64,000 nt of DNA, taken from positions 33,407,385-33,471,384 of the forward strand of contig NC_088295.1 in the NCBI RefSeq assembly GCF_032854445.1, read 5' to 3'. The position numbers and the translations under genes are program-made. The notes beneath the pieces are model-generated. The model saw nothing but the letters and a program-made list of their open reading frames with translations. It was not told where the DNA came from and searched no databases. Shown here piece after piece: positions 22,331 to 35,879 of the stretch (position 1 is its first letter; every line of letters begins with the position of its first letter). The stretch comes from Liolophura sinensis (taxonomy: Eukaryota > Mollusca > Polyplacophora > Chitonida > Chitonidae).

Positions 22331-24353
22331 ACATGTTTCGAGACACACACATTCGAGACAACACACTTATCTCCATGACATACCCAAGTGATATCAGTAA
22401 AGATAATATATTCAGGATAAGACAATTATACCCCCTGTTGGATGTAGATAATACCGGTCAATGTGAAACGCCTATATCTGAAATCAATCCGATATACTCG
22501 TGTCAAACCAAGATAACACTGACTAAGGCGATATATTAAAAATAAGACAGTCAGATTCCTAGACGATATTGCTCAAGGAACCTTGATATTTAGACAAATA
22601 CATGCGGTTATACCCCTGCTATACATGTACGTGTACCTACAGAGGTCAAGGAGATAGGCCTACATTCAAACCAAGAGAGTCATAGCCCTCGTCGACAGCG
22701 GTCAAGAAGATACATTCAGACCAAGACAGTTATACCCTGGTCAAATGTGGATAAAACGGATACGAGAAAATATTTCGCAAATACAAAAAAAGTATGTGGT
22801 AATTATGGCATTTTTTTTTTGGGACTAGCACTGACTTGCGTCAGCAGTATTGTGTCCGTAACTTCAATTAAAATCACAGTCATGGGACACAAGCCAGTGA
22901 GTTTAAACGACATAGAGGTGGTGCATGTGGTCTCACTTTAATCTCCCTTCTGCCCGTTTTCGATTGACCACTATTGAAGGGCAAAACAATTGACATGGAA
23001 TAAAGTACCGCAGTCAATATTACACTGAAATTTATATGCATTTCCCCAATAACTAGACAATTCTTCTGTTACTTAAGTATACAGCATATATCTTAAAATG
23101 TTATTACGCGAGGATTAACTGACAATACGGAATACTAGATACAGGTTGATGTAGATATTGACACATGCGGAAATGTTGAGGGTAACTCACCAAAGGTTCG
23201 TGGTTTATGCCGGGCACTCAGCTTTCCTCCTCACATGAAATTGTTCACGATCGTGTAAGTTAAAAAATGGGTATGGCATTAAAAAACAACTATTAGTCCA
23301 GGACTCCCTCGCCCTTAGGGTCATGTATGATGGCTTAGAGAATTGTACTCTAAACATGTTAAAGGATTATCAACTGACTTGTCATTTGTTTCACTGGAAA
23401 CTCCGTCAAACTACTTTTTAGTTTATTCATTTCTGTTAGACTGTTATCTACTATTGTTTTGTACGTTTTGCAATGTGAATGTGAGTAAAGGTGAAACACG
23501 CCTTACGAAAAACAAAACTGAGAGGAATGATAAAGCTGGGACATTAATAGGGTTTTGCCCGTCAAAAAAGGGAGATAAGCTCCACACAACATCAGAGCCA
23601 CGAGTCTAGTGCGCTTAGATTACTTCCCTTGGACAATGACAACATGTCGCTGCCAGGCACAAATTGACCTGTGTTACGTGTTGTTGTAGTTGGCCTGCAG
23701 TTTTAACGTGCATATTCATTTACTCGACAGATGTACAAATAAACCGGTTGGGGAAATCAAACTGCATGTACTAAAAGTAACAGACCACTAAGGCCAATAT
23801 GAACGCGAGATCGACGTTCTCATATGCAGAATTTCGTATAGCAAGATGAAACATCAAGTTACGAGGCTCCTGGTATAAATCGTTTGTAACACTTGTGGAT
23901 GTGGCAGGTGTGCGCAGGTCAAATCGCAGTGATCTGACATGACTAAACGGACACGTTCAATAATAATGATGACATGGTCTGGCCTCCACGTTACTGGGGA
24001 CGCTTGAGCAAAGGAATAATAAACATAACTTGATGGCAGATAACTAAGATTACGCTTTTGCTGTTAGCTGCTGAAACATTTTGATGTAGAATATTATGAT
24101 GTTAAAAAAGAAGGTAAGATAAGTTATTGACTGACAATTTTTCCATTAATATAGACCTCGTTATGTACGAGTCAAATATGGCGTACGATCGCGATCGTAA
24201 CTCCCAAATATTATCTTAATATCACCTTAAAATTCCTTTCTGCAAGGGATGTACATTGTAGCTCACTTTTACAATTGACTGTGAGGTCAGTTGTAGTGTT
24301 TACAGTCCTTCTCTTTGTACTAGCCGGCCAAGGTCTGTATATATGTATGTATA

Positions 24354-24418
24354 TTCATTTATTTATTCATTTGATTGGTATTTTACACCGTACTCAAGAA
24401 CATTTCGCTTATACGACT
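24354..24418 (-). mobile_element. SINE family A 3' fragment
   Basis: About 65 bases of antisense tail: ATTTATTCATTTGATTGGTA, CACCGTACTCAAGAACATTT, CGCTTATACGAC. Confidence 0.6.
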
Positions 24419-25129
24419 TCAGGAGACGTGTTGGGCAATGGGCGCGGAAAGTAATTTGTTTTACAATGGTTGCACCAATAAGCGGTTAGAGCAAACTCCG
24501 CGCGCGAACACAGCCTGCACTGTCGTCTCCACAAAAAGACTACATTGTTTTTACAATAGCATCTAACTCATACTGCATACTAAAATCATACTGCAGTGAG
24601 ATCGTATATTACAAGAGATGAATTAAATTTCATTTATTAAATTTATATACTAAAACGTGTGAACGATTTCAATTATGACAGAGTCAGAAACAGGGCTTAC
24701 AGTAAAGTCGATAGCAGTTTTAGATAACTCGTATCGCCTGTCGTCAAAACATATTGAACTCCGCCCAACAGAATCCCACTGCTCTTTTTAATATAATTAT
24801 GACGTCCCAAGGCATTGCGTCCTTGTCGTCGAAATCGAGTTTATGCAGTTTAACATTATGAACTACAAAAAAGTGTTACAACTAACTTCAATTTCTTCAC
24901 AAGAAAATCTATGTACATTTTGATGTGTGTCATTCACTTGCACTTTGGTATCTAGTATGCCTGGTTCTACAGACAGCTAAACGTCGACGACTGGCTAAAG
25001 AAACAGACTATGTAGTGTTATAACTGACAATTAACTCCTTTCTCTCACGCATGTAATTCTCTGAGCATGGTTTATTCTGGATAATAAACCAACAATCTGG
25101 ATTTGCACACTTTACTACAGTATGGTTTA

Positions 25130-27290
25130 TGTGTTTCACGTTCAGGATTTTTCTGATGATCTTGGTCATATTTAATCTCATGCCCTTGGCAATGTTTAAT
25201 CTCATGCCCTTGACCATGTTTAATCTTATGTTCTTGGCCATCTTTAATCTCATGTTCTTGGCCATGTTTATTCTGATGCTCTTGATCTTTTATAATCCCA
25301 TGCTCGTGGACATATTGAGTCTCATCCTCTTGGTCATGTTTAATCTCAATTCTTTGGACATATTTAATCTCATGTTCTTGACCATGTTTCATCTCATGCT
25401 CTTGGTCATGTTAAATCTCATGCTCTTGGTCACATTTAACCTCACGCTCTTGGTCATATTTAATCTCATGCTCTTGGTCATGTAATCTCATCCTCTTAGC
25501 GATGACCAATCTCATGTTCTTAGTTATGTTTAATCACATGCTCTTGGTCATATTTAATCTCATGCTCTTGGTCATATTTAATCTCATGCTCTAACTCATG
25601 TTTAATCTCATGTTCTTGGTCATATTTAATCTCATGTTCTTGGCCACGCTTAATCTCATGCTCTTGGTCATATTTAATCTCATGCTCTCGGCCATATTTA
25701 ATCTCATACTCTTGGTCATATTTAATCCCATGTTCACGGCCATGTTTAATCTCATGTTCTTGGCCATGTTTAATCTCATGCTCTTGGTCATGTTTAATCT
25801 CATGCTCTTGGTCATGTTTAATCTCATGCTCTTGACCATGTTTAATCTCATGCTCTTAGTCATGTTTAATCCCATGTTCTTGGCCACATTTAATCTCATG
25901 TTCTTGGTCATATTTAATCTCATGCTCTTGGTCATGTTTAATCTCATTCTCTTGGTCATATTTAATCTCATGCCCTTGGTCATGTTTAATCTCATGCTCT
26001 TGGCCATCTTTAATCTCATGCTCTTGGGCATGTTTAATCTCCTGCTCTTGGTCATGTTTAATCGCATACTCTTGGTCATGTTTAATCTCATTATCTTGAC
26101 CACATTTAATCTCATGGTCTGGTCATATTTAATCTCATGCTCTTGGTCATATTTAACCTCACGCTCTTGGTCATATTTAATCTCATGCTCTTGGTCATAT
26201 TCCATCTCATGCTCTGAGTCATGTTTAATCTCATGCCCTTGGTTATATTTAACCTCATGCTCTTGGTCATTTATTCTCATTCTTATGACTAATCTCATGT
26301 TCTTTGTCATGTTTTATCTCCTGCTCTTGGTCATGTTTAATCTTATGTTCTTGACCATGTTTAATCTCATGTTCTTGGCCATGTTTAATCTCATGTTCTT
26401 AGTTATGTTTAATTTCATCCTCTTGGCCATATTTAATCTTCTGCCCTTAGTCATATTTACTCCCATGCTCTTCATCATATTTAATCTCATGCTCTTGGTC
26501 ATGTTTAATCTCATGTTCTTGGTCATATTTAATTTCGTGCTCTTGGTCATGTTTAATCTCATGTTCTTAGTTATGTTTAATCTCATGTTGTTTGCCTTGT
26601 TTAATCTCATGTTCTTGGCCATGTTTAATCTCATACTCTTGATCATGTTTAGTCTCATGCTCTTGGTCATGTTTAATTTCATGCTCTTTGTTATGTTTAA
26701 TCTCATGTGCATAATTATGTTTAATGTCATGTTCTTAGTTATGTTTAATCTCATGCTCTTGGTTATATTTAATCTCATGCCCTTGGCGATGTTTAATCTC
26801 ATGCTCTTGATCATATTTAATCTGATTCTCTTGGTCATGTTTAATCTCATGCTCTTTGTTATGTTTAATCTCATGTGCATAATTATGTTTAATGTCATGT
26901 TCTTAGTTATGTTTAATCTCATGCTCTTGGTCATATTTAATCTCATGCCCTTGGCGATGTTTAATCTCATGCTCTTGATCATATTTAATCTCATGCCCTT
27001 GGCGATGTTTAATCTCATGCTCTTGATCATATTTAATCTGATTCTCTTGGTCATATTTAATCTCAAGCTCTTTGTCATGTTTAATCTCATTCTCTTGGTC
27101 ACATTCAATCTCATGCTCTGAGTCATATTTAATCTCATGCTCTTGGTCATATTTAATACCGTGCTGTTGGTCATGCTCTTGGTCATGTTTTGTCTCATGT
27201 TCTTAGTCATGTTTAATGTCATGCTTTTAGTCATATTTAATCTCATACCCTTGATCATATTTAATCCCATGTTCTATGACAAATCGTCAC
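25130..27290. repeat. 24-bp minisatellite, about 89 units
   Basis: The unit is ATGCTCTTGGTCATGTTTAA plus TCTC. The period is a multiple of three, so long frames stay open on both strands: plus 25598-27121 (octapeptide FNLMLLVM) and minus 25591-26310 and 26314-27270 (octapeptide MTKSMRLN). A seven-unit block of 168 bp is repeated (26681 and 26849). Rare indels near 25480 and 26115 shift the frame. No splice context or domain supports coding. Confidence 0.9.
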
Positions 27291-27339
27291 GTCATACATT
27301 ATTGCTTATGTCACGTGGTTGGCTAAAATCATAATCCGG

Positions 27340-27535
27340 TATTCTGGAGTTCTCGACCCGCGGGTTTTATGATGTGACCCGCATGCGGCGTAGAGAACGA
27401 GAGCCGGGATTAGCTGTTTTTGACAAACTGCGCGAGATTAAGAAAAAGATCACACGGTTTCACGAATCTCGCATTCTCAAGTTCTCGACTTGCGCATCAC
27501 ATCATAAAACGCGCGGGTCCAGATTAAGAGAAGCG
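27340..27535. repeat. GC-rich inverted repeat
   Basis: GACCCGCGGGTTTTATGATG near 27356 is matched in reverse complement by CATCATAAAACGCGCGGGTC near 27500, with TTCTCGAC also shared near the arms. The arms are about 35-40 bp with about 110 bp between. GC content stands out from the flanks. Confidence 0.65.
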
Positions 27536-28079
27536 TCTTTATCTTTAGGCGCGGTTTTTGCTAACCTAGTCTCTCGAATTCTCGACGTGGGTATTGAAAG
27601 ACGCCGCTTCAGATTGCCAGTGGGCGCATTCATCTTCAGTACATAAAGCAATGATCTTCATTGTATACATTTCTCAGTCCATATCTCCTGCCATATGATT
27701 TTTTACTACTGTTTCATCAGTACTCGCAGTTATGGTTCCTTCTACAGGAAACAATGAGGATGTATACAAGACCTGACACTGAAAGGAAAATAAGTACAAA
27801 TTTCAGGCTATCGACAAAAACAAAAACAAAATGTTATTTGTAGTGGCCAAATCTGCAGAGGTCCGTTTCCACGAACATCGGGAGACAAGATGCCCTTACT
27901 GCCACTATCAATGTATCCACATTCATCTTACAGTGTCTGACAGTTTAATCATTGAGATTTTAAGGTTCGTAAGCAGAAACTTTACCATATGTGGCAGCTT
28001 CCCCATATATACTCAGACTCTGTGTGAACCTGCAGATCCTGAGAAAGGCTTAACGGTTTTTCTGTATGCCTGTGTACCT

Positions 28080-28175
28080 GACTGTCTGTGAACCTGCCTG
28101 TCTGTCTGCCTGCCTATCTGTCTGTGTACCTGTCTGTCTGTATACCTGTCTGTCTGTATACCTGTCTGTGTGTAT
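28080..28175. repeat. CTGT-rich microsatellite
   Basis: Imperfect (CTGT)n with CCTGTCTGTCTGTATA repeats. Confidence 0.8.
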
Positions 28176-30354
28176 TTGTCAATAAGTTTGACAGGTTAGT
28201 CTTGTGTAGATCGTAAATGTAGAATATGCTTCACCACGTTTAGAAAGTAGATACTTAGAAAAGTACGAGGTCGTGTTGTGAGTGTTATTTCTACCGGTAA
28301 TAACTTAGACATGGACAGTGTTATAACCAAGAACTACGCAACATCAATCAACAGCTTAAGAAACATGGGAACATGGTTGTTATTATTATTATTACTATAC
28401 CCCAAAGAGTAATACTTGGTTTTCAATAGTCTACATACGATCGTATCCTGCAAATACTGGTTTTCAACAATAACCACCCAAGCAAAGCAACAACCCATCG
28501 ACAAGGTAATACCCAAGTTTACGAGACAACAATTAAAATTCTCTCCGCAACAGCCGTCATGCATTTATTCTTTTACAGTTATCTCCCCTGCTCTTCTCTA
28601 TCCTTATTTCGTCTCTCTGTCCTCAACATGCTGGTATAGTAAAAGGTCAGACGACCGCTTTTGGACAAGCAAGCGACGTCAGACGCGTCCATCGATTTAA
28701 AGTATATACCAACAGTTGTTTTTATTAAGTACGACAATAGTGCATGTCGTCGGACAGGGTATCACAAACTGTAAGCTCTCGACAAGGGATCCGCTCCCCC
28801 AGTCTCACGGTCTGCATATTATTGAATTATTGAATAAACAGGTGACATTGCTTTTTACAAAAAGCCATTTTCTGGTATTTTACTTCTACGATGACAGTCA
28901 GTTTTATGGGTGAATGGACCGGAATGTCCGGGGTAAACCACCGACTTTTGATAAGTTATTGACGAACTTTCCGACGTGTACAGATATGTACATCACATTG
29001 AAGGAAGACCGCGAAAATGACCTCACGTGAGCCGTCGACTATTTATCAAGGCCCCACAAATAGTGAGAGCGGAAAATTATACAGAATCCATGTCCAAGGC
29101 CAAGTTTGTCACTACATAATAACGCCACTCTGAGATGCAAGACTATTAAATGACTCCCGGTCGTGGAGACTTGTTAAACCACTCCCTTGTTGATGTAGGT
29201 CAGACTTAAAGATCAGGTTGACATATCAACCTGCTGTAGACGCATTAGTTAGGAGTAAGGCTTTCAACTTCTGTTATAAAAAAAACAAAACTTTTCAATT
29301 TCTTTTTCCTTATTCTGTGTTTCATTTATTTTTTGCTTCAGTAATAAATTTCGAAGCGCGTGCAAGCTTTTTCGTCGTATTGTTGTCATCAGCCGCTTGA
29401 GGTGCTAACCTATTGCGCATGAATCTTCATGTCAGCGAACATTATACACAGCTTCTTTATTCACTATTATACGGGTTGTTTTTATTGGAGATCGTTTTCG
29501 ACGTTGTCAAATTCATCACAGCTTTACAACTTTTCACTTATCTCGCTGTACTGGTCCGATTATAGTGTTATGGCTGCTCACAATGCATCACATCTGTGAT
29601 CTCACCACTGATGACTAAATGACGGACTGACACGGCAGTAGGCCCCCCACATTGTTCCGCTGTGATAACCGGTCGCGGTCCAAATCTTCTTGTTACAACA
29701 ACAGCCCGTGGGCAGGGCAGAAATGGATCTCAACATATACATTATATCCTATAATAATAATACATGTTCTGTCACGGCCACGGCTTGCTCTCTACGCCTT
29801 TTCTCAATCATATGCTACAATTTTTAATTACCGTATGTCTTGACAAGCCTGTCACGAAAATCTATGAATGTAAGGTGTAGGCTGAAACTTATTGCCGTCC
29901 TGTGGGTGTCTCTTCACGAACGTGTCTCCTGTGGCAGCCCCGTTACGGGGAAAGAAACCACAACCCTACCAAGGTGGTGGTTGTGGTTTATGGCCAGCAC
30001 CGATACACGTTGCATGTATTCAACTGTCGACAACCGTTTACACTATATCGGCTTCTTTCTTTTAACTATTTTCTTTCTATTCCTCTCTCTGCCAGTGAGT
30101 TGATTCTGGCATTTTTTTTTTGTTTGTTTGTGAGCTACTTACGGAAATGCTATGTACGAATTTGGGTGAAATTGTGTACACATCATCTTGGCAAAGGGTT
30201 CATTACCTATCTATTCCTAAATGATGCCTCATCATCACCAGATAAGGCACAAATGCACTGCTTTTCTTTTACCTAGTAACAGTGCCTAGCTGCATGGTGT
30301 CCATTTGTTGGAACTACACGCAATCATAGGGGTAGTGTACATCAAGCTACGATG

Positions 30355-30447
30355 GAGGTTTATGCTACCGGCAGAGGTTTCCGCATTCGGCGGAGGTTTG
30401 CGCTACAAGCGGAGGTTTGCCCTACAGGTGGAGGTTTGCGCTACTGG
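30355..30447. repeat. 19-bp minisatellite, five units
   Basis: GAGGTTTGCGCTACAAGCG-type units start at 30355, 30374, 30393, 30412 and 30431. Confidence 0.8.
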
Positions 30448-30517
30448 AGAACCTTCAGATTTATTTCTGATGTATAACGTCATATCTAGAGATCTTATCT
30501 TGTATATATATTTTTAT

Positions 30518-30657
30518 TATTGGTGATTTACGCCCTACTCATGAATATTTCATATACATATATACGGCGGCAGCCAGCTTTATGGCTGTCCATTGGAGGA
30601 AACAACTTTTCACTTATACTATGGCAGCTAGTTGTATGGGTCATGGAGAAAACCGGA
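30518..30657 (-). mobile_element. Rearranged SINE family A fragment
   Basis: Antisense tail motifs occur twice: TTACGCCCTACTCATGAATA with CGGCGGCAGCCAGC, then CACTTATACTATGGCAGC. This suggests an internal duplication or two nested fragments. Confidence 0.5.
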
Positions 30658-31170
30658 GCTAGATATCAAACTTTGAAACATCACCGGTGAGGTTCCTTCA
30701 TGAGCACCTTGGAAAATGTATTGCCACCTATGTTCCGAGATTATTACAACCTTGAAAACTTCCGTAGCTAAGAAAGGTATTGGACCCACGTCGCGTTTGA
30801 CCCTAAAATTGAAAGACAAGCTGTTGATGATCAACCAATCTGAATGATTCTCTCCCTCTCTCCCACCCCCACGGCACAGGCAATCTATAAATACACCAAG
30901 ATTATTTAAAGCCTACTTCTAAAGTATCTTTACTATCTTCTCTCTGACATCTCTAAAGAAAATCTTTGTTTTACAAATGTTTGCATTTCAATGCAGTTCC
31001 ACTCGTCATGAAGATATATACGGTGGCTATGTTCCGGGTTAAAAAGTCTTAAAACACCTGAAAGTAAGTAGGCACTGAAGGTATCTAAAGTTTACTCAAG
31101 CTTCATTATTTATAGTAATGTTTGTCACCTTGGCAGTCAGGAGCTACATGTGGAATGTTGTGAAAGCTCT

Positions 31171-31400
31171 ACACTGCCGCCACGAATGTATAATGTAACA
31201 CTGACATAGTCTACTGTACACTGCCGACACGAGTGTATACTGTAACACTGACATAGTCTACTGTATATTGCCGACACGAATGTATATTGTAACACTGGCA
31301 TAGTCTACTGTATACTGCCGTCACGAATGTATACTGTAACACTGGCATAGTCTACAGTATACTGCCGTCACGAATGTAATTTGTAAACTTGACGCTGTCT
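31171..31400. repeat. 47-bp minisatellite, about five units
   Basis: Units begin ACACTGCCGACACGAATGTA and contain TGTAACACTGACATAGTCTA; spacing is 47 from 31171. The last unit is diverged. Confidence 0.8.
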
Positions 31401-32747
31401 ACACTGCAGACCTGATTATTATGTAAACCTGAGGTTACCTACACGACCGACACTATAATAAGAGAAATCGGGTTTTTTTGGCTTATCTCGTCGTCTAGAT
31501 CTGCAAAAAGTATGTACCAAGTGTGGCTTGATATGGCCGTGTTTATTTTAGGTGTCTTCTATTGGTATCCATCATTAACGATTAGCCATGTCACAGGTCT
31601 AATTCATTTCGAAGACATCGACCTTCTATAATATTGTTAACTAACCCACATACAGATGAACTTATCCTGCGTTGTTTTAGAAGCACATCAACAAGAAGTG
31701 CCTTCACTTCTCTTTGCCTCTACATTATTGCAAGAAAGCGTGTTGATTGTTCGCCATCGCATCTTTCAGCATTGTCCTTTGTTGTTTTGGCGAAAGCGAT
31801 GAGTTCGAATCATTGTTATGTGAAACTTTTTCAGTTGCACAGTCATGTTGAGGTCAAATGGTCGTTAAATTCTTTTGTTATGTTTCATTTATGTAGTACA
31901 TGTAGTTAGATTAACAAAATTCTTCTTTTCTCTACTGGCACCATGTTGAGGATGATATGAATTTATTTGTTAGGTCCTCCTGCGGTGCACCATCATATCT
32001 TAACGGTGACTGCACGGAACATTAACCGGATGTGATAATCGCGGGACTATCATGCACTATCAGATATCTGTATTTATTTATCGTGAGACATTAATAACGA
32101 AAGCAAATCACCTGACGCCTTAACAGACGGGAACCAATGTTACTCACCCGCTGAGAATTTGTATCTGCCCGTTAGCTGTGTCTAACTATACATGTATGGA
32201 GCATTTATCAGTTCAACGGCACTTGCGTATCTCCTGTAAATGATGTTAAGGTGAGCGGAAATAACAATATTTAACATGTATCAGTTTCTGAATCTATTCT
32301 TTTCCTGTTGTCATCTAAATGGCAACCTGGCCCAACACCTACAGACCTAATCATTTCTCCAACATGTTCAACAATTGCTGAGTGTGACTTTACAATTTCT
32401 ATACGGAATTCTGTAAAATCCTACGTGAATGTGGCTGATACAGACTCATGTCCATCCATATTTCTGGGGATAGAAGAGTAAATAAAATACACCGCCAGTT
32501 CTATGAAAGTGCTTCCGGTCACAAAGCAGGACTAAAATTTTCGTAGCCACACAAGATCTATTCTAAGCCCTCACATTTTTTTGAGGATATCACATAACCA
32601 ATTTTGACATAAGTAATTTAAAATCTTCTTTATAAAGCGGTTGAATACAACAGTGTAGTTTACAATGCTTAATGCTCCTACGGCATTAGAATCACTTTAT
32701 ACTGTGAAACAAAAACCCCTGACCCTTCCATGTCTAATTCCTTGGGC

Positions 32748-32862
32748 GTGTTTTACACCATACTCAAGAAAATTTCACATACACGTGGACAGCCATCAGG
32801 GTGGGAGGAAATTAAGGGAAACCCACGACCATCCACAGGTTGCTGAGAACTTACCGCCGAGA
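32748..32862 (-). mobile_element. SINE family A fragment
   Basis: Antisense core: TTACACCATACTCAAGAAAA, GGTGGGAGGAAATTAAGGGA, CCACGACCATCCACAGGTTG. Heavily deleted. Confidence 0.6.
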
Positions 32863-35208
32863 ATGAAATGCTGTAAGTCACAGCGAATGCCTTGAGCGTT
32901 GTTTAATGTGGTAGTAAGGCATGTCTTGCGTTGCTATGGTATCTAACCAGCATGCTGAAAAGTGTACAAGGTACATGGCTTGGTACGGGCGAAACATTAT
33001 ACAATACACCGCATACTTTCTCAAAACTTTGTAAATCATTTTTGTTTCATAAAATTTCCACGTAAATCACCACAGCTTACTGTACTTTTACCTAGAGAAA
33101 GCTATTTGCGAAAAGAGTTTTAACGGAAACTGAACTTATGTAGGTGAAGTGGAAGACAAAAGAGAAAGGAAATAAATGAACTGAGTTACCTGAAGTAAAT
33201 GACTCAATCATGAGCCAGACCTGATCAACAGGAGTGTAACAACTTATATCATGCCACATATTAGACTGCTACCTTGAGAACGTATGAGAGTCATTCACCT
33301 TTCTGTCGGGCAACTGTAACCTGTTTATATTGTCTGAACAAGGCCTGGTCTCTTCAGTACAACTTCACCTTACATCACTCTTCCCAGGTTGCACTCATTT
33401 AACACCGTCTATGTTTAAAGAGAAAAGACACCAAAAATCACTCAAAATGTTCGTAAATTTACAGTTGGTGACAGAAATTTGCAGAACTAATTAAGGAATA
33501 TAATTGTGAACACTAATGTTATACAATGCTACTCAAAATGCCATTCCTTCGTGTCACTGATAGCGAATCATGCTGTTTATGAACAATGCTACAAAATGTC
33601 ACCCTACATCCTATCACTGAAACTAGTAACAATTCAAATCACTGAGCCATAAAATACCAAACATTCTTGCACTTTTTTGTTTAATTCAACCTTTTGCAAA
33701 GTGTGCGATTAAAATTTCATTTCTTTAATTACTTAATTTATTAACATAATTGCTTGCTGTATCCCCTAACATTTGGCAAATACATGTACGTATATACAAC
33801 TAACAACCATGAACAAGCTTTGAGATGTAGCAACGCATATTCCAGATTGTTACATATTACACCTCTTTTGTAAAGACAATTGACGAAATAACATTCAGTA
33901 TTCATACCGTTTGGGTTGAACATTCCAAACGGCATGAATACAAATCTAATCTTTTGGTGATACAATAGGTTAACAATTCTGATTTATTATTGTGTCGCCC
34001 TGAAGGTGTGTATAGGTAGATTTTAAGATGGTAGTGTCCTTTCTCACGTGTCTACATGTACGTGAAAACGAACAAGGAGTAAACAAAGTGCACCTTGCCC
34101 CAACCAACCTGATATAAATGCACCAAAAGGTGTCGACGGGTCATCAGAGGCTAATTAAATTTGTCCAGCTATATACTTAGCCAAACGAACAGTGATAATT
34201 TTGGACTCAACATTCGAACAGACACGTTATAATGGGCTTCAAGTTTATTTTTGTTATCAAAAAGTCAAATATGTTTTCATCTATTCATGCACCACGTAGC
34301 TTTTATCATCCTGATATGTTCCTTTTCTCGGCAAAAAAACCCTATCAAAATTGGATTTTGAAGATTTCGCATAACATTGAGAAACGCATAATATGCAGAT
34401 GTACCTTGCACCAAAATCTCATGTGTGACGTTAAAAATGCACCACCCTTCTGCTTGTGTTTGCCGTTATTTATTTAAAAATTCTTTTAGGTGTGCTTTAA
34501 GCTGTTACACTCATGATGCCTTTAGCTACTTATGAGTAATCAAATTCACACATATTCAGTAAAAATTAATTTATAATTGCAGATTGCGCATCATGTTTAG
34601 AAATGTAGAGAGGTTGTGACAGTTTTTCATGCTGAGTGCAGTTATATAGGGCTAATGACAAGAAGAAAATTAATTACAGTGTCCATCTCACAAAAAAATT
34701 AACTTTATTCTTTGTGTACCTCTCGGGAATGCCTAACCACAAACAGCTGCCCAACATGTATTGTGTAGGGCGTTCACTTCAGCCCGTTCTCTTTTCTCAT
34801 GCCCCAGACCTGGGGAGAGCAAACAAATGCGAAAACCAGAATGCAAATATGTCTGAAAACTTTCACACGATTCAGAAGAAATAATACAGAGGGAGGGGTG
34901 GGTGCACTAATCACCCAACGGTTTTAGATAAACTTGGGTAGGGAAGAACTGAGTTGCTGGAGAGTGGCTATAAGGGTGGGGAGGTCAGTAGTCATAAACA
35001 ACTAAAACTTGCATTATTGTATTAAAGACCTTTCTCTGATACATAAAGGCTTGGAGAGAGCAAAGCCACCAAAGACCACCAGGTATACATGTAAGTAGGG
35101 TATGTATAACTCTCAGAGGAAAGCATCTAAATGATGACTGATATATTCTACCGTTTCCGTTCTCGGTCAACTTCCACAAATTACTGCGCATTTGGCCTGA
35201 TCAAGCCT

Positions 35209-35317
35209 CTCGGACTGGCATTTGTTCTTGTTACAGCGGTTATGTCGTATACTTTTCCTCTTGTCCATGCGTCTGGGACTGGTATTTGTTCTTGTTTCAG
35301 CGGTTATGTCGTATAAA
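35209..35317. repeat. Two-copy ~67-bp direct repeat
   Basis: GGACTGGCATTTGTTCTTGT and AGCGGTTATGTCGTATA occur at 35212 and again at 35277. Confidence 0.7.
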
Positions 35318-35879
35318 TCTCTGCCTACCCATTATTTATCCGTCCAATACTGAAATTGTCATCATTACATACGGTAATGTCGTTAAACATGTGCTATATT
35401 CAACAGAATATTCTGTTGTAATAACAGATTACATTCTAGCATCACTTAGACAAGAGACTTTCCCTTTAGATTTAACATATTATTGTTTCGAGAGTAAATG
35501 ACTATGGTCTACCGGTTATACTCCAGTAAGGTGGCTGTGTTTACCAGGAAAGATACGGAAAACTGAGTTACAAAATGTTGTGGAAGTGTATCCTGATCCC
35601 GATCTGTCCATGACACATGTCCCATGGAAAATACTGTGACTGTTTTTTCAATCTCACTTCTTCGTTGAGACCACTTCTGTGTTTGAGATATTTGCCAATA
35701 ATGAATACGCCGTGCACATTGAACGCGCTCTGTATTTTAAAATTTGCCCTTCACATTGGAGACAGTTGGTCGGTTTCTTACCAAGGGCGGTTGGTTGACC
35801 GCGGCGGTGCCGTTTACCCTACCTATAACACTGACCGCCTGCGTTTGTTAAATGTCCTTGAGAATCGCTTTGTACACTT

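Noticed and set aside
25598-27121. 507-codon plus-strand open frame as a membrane protein gene
   Set aside because: It is entirely the 24-bp minisatellite, with equally long frames on the other strand and no splice or start context.
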